Source of the DNA: Paenibacillus sp. D2_2 | Lineage (GTDB): Bacteria > Bacillota > Bacilli > Paenibacillales > Paenibacillaceae | DNA: 64,000 nt | Reading direction: 5' to 3' | NCBI RefSeq assembly: GCF_031199965.1 | Contig: NZ_CP133605.1 | Span: 4,485,001 to 4,549,000, forward strand | Part shown: positions 63,772-64,000 of the stretch, piece by piece | Layout of the letters: each line of letters opens with the position of its first letter | How positions within the stretch are numbered: the first letter of the stretch is position 1 | Position numbers and translations under genes: made by a program | Notes under the pieces: model-generated | Seen by the model: the letters and a program-made list of their open reading frames with translations, nothing else | Databases searched by the model: none | What the model was told of the DNA's origin: nothing

Positions 63772-63857
63772 TAACGCAATTAAGCGAACACCTGAGGTGT
63801 TGTGAATATGATATGGATATAGTGCCGATCTAACAACACCGAAAAGGTGGAGAAAAT

Positions 63858-64000
63858 ATGACTGTGCTCATTGCGGTTTTATGCGTCATCTTAGGGGCGA
63901 TATCTGTTATCTTCCCAGGCCCGATCTGGTACCTGTCTTACGGATGGAGGTACAGGGACATGGATCCTAGCCGCGCTGCGCTAATGACTCAGCGCGTTGG
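63858..64000 (+). CDS. DUF6199-like small membrane protein (partial, runs off the end)
   Basis: The first 47 codons are visible: a membrane span (VLIAVLCVILGAISVIF) and then WYLSYGWRYRDMDPSRAAL. The pattern resembles short DUF6199 proteins. Start ATG at 63858 after AAGGTGGAG. The end lies outside the window. Confidence 0.6.
   Translation, partial: MTVLIAVLCVILGAISVIFPGPIWYLSYGWRYRDMDPSRAALMTQRV

Overview
The window looks like chromosome of an endospore-forming member of the Bacillota, most likely Paenibacillus or a close relative. Spo0B-Obg, MinCD-SpoIVFA-SpoIVFB, SpoVID-ValS-FolC, HemA to HemL, LonA-LonB-ClpX-ClpP-Tig and L21-Prp-L27 all occur in the classical Bacillales order, and almost all are on the minus strand. 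Because of that strand bias the operons read from right to left. No rRNA, CRISPR array, prophage or intact IS transposase was found; one tRNA-Arg(TCT) is present.

Layout, left to right. 0.1-4.8 kb: ilvE, pheA, thrB, hom and an ACT-domain protein (branched-chain, phenylalanine and threonine/methionine metabolism). 4.9-8.4 kb: obg, spo0B, rpmA, prp, rplU with an L21 leader. 8.4-11.6 kb: a DeoR-family regulator facing a calcineurin-like phosphoesterase and an EamA permease. 11.7-12.9 kb: a lipoprotein. 13-21.9 kb: rng, spoIVFB, spoIVFA, minD, minC, mreD, mreC, mreB, radC, maf (shape and division). 22-29.8 kb: a SPOR protein, murC, folC, and valS behind a T-box. 29.9-39.6 kb: spoVID, an RluA enzyme and the haem/sirohaem operon (hemL, hemB, cobA-hemD, hemC, sirC, hemA). 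40-41.3 kb: speD and an unknown gene. 41.5-51.3 kb: engB, lonA, lonB, ispG, clpX, clpP, tig. 51.5-58.9 kb: an unknown gene, tRNA-Arg, a phospholipase-D protein, an MFS exporter with a SARP-like regulator, and a multicopper oxidase. 59-62.6 kb: a vanR-vanS-vanY-vanZ-like set without vanHAX. 62.7-64 kb: a DUF4358 remnant, a DUF1697 protein and the start of a DUF6199-like gene.

Two things dominate the unusual content. First, 18 genes, several normally essential (mreB, valS, hemL, lonA), are split by about 28 inferred single-base deletions, mostly in runs of G or C on the coding strand. Restoring one base each time gives full-length proteins, so I annotate them as single genes and treat the breaks as probable sequencing deletions. 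Second, a family of dispersed imperfect palindromes has inverted ends that change together (GTTCAAAAAG/CTTTTTGAAC in some copies, GTTTAAAAAG/CTTTTTAAAC in another). The long copies share one orientation and most copies end 30-60 bases before a start codon. A separate cluster of four 23-bp dyad motifs at 50-60 bp spacing lies between the tRNA and the phospholipase gene. These two repeat systems are the best candidates for undescribed biology here.
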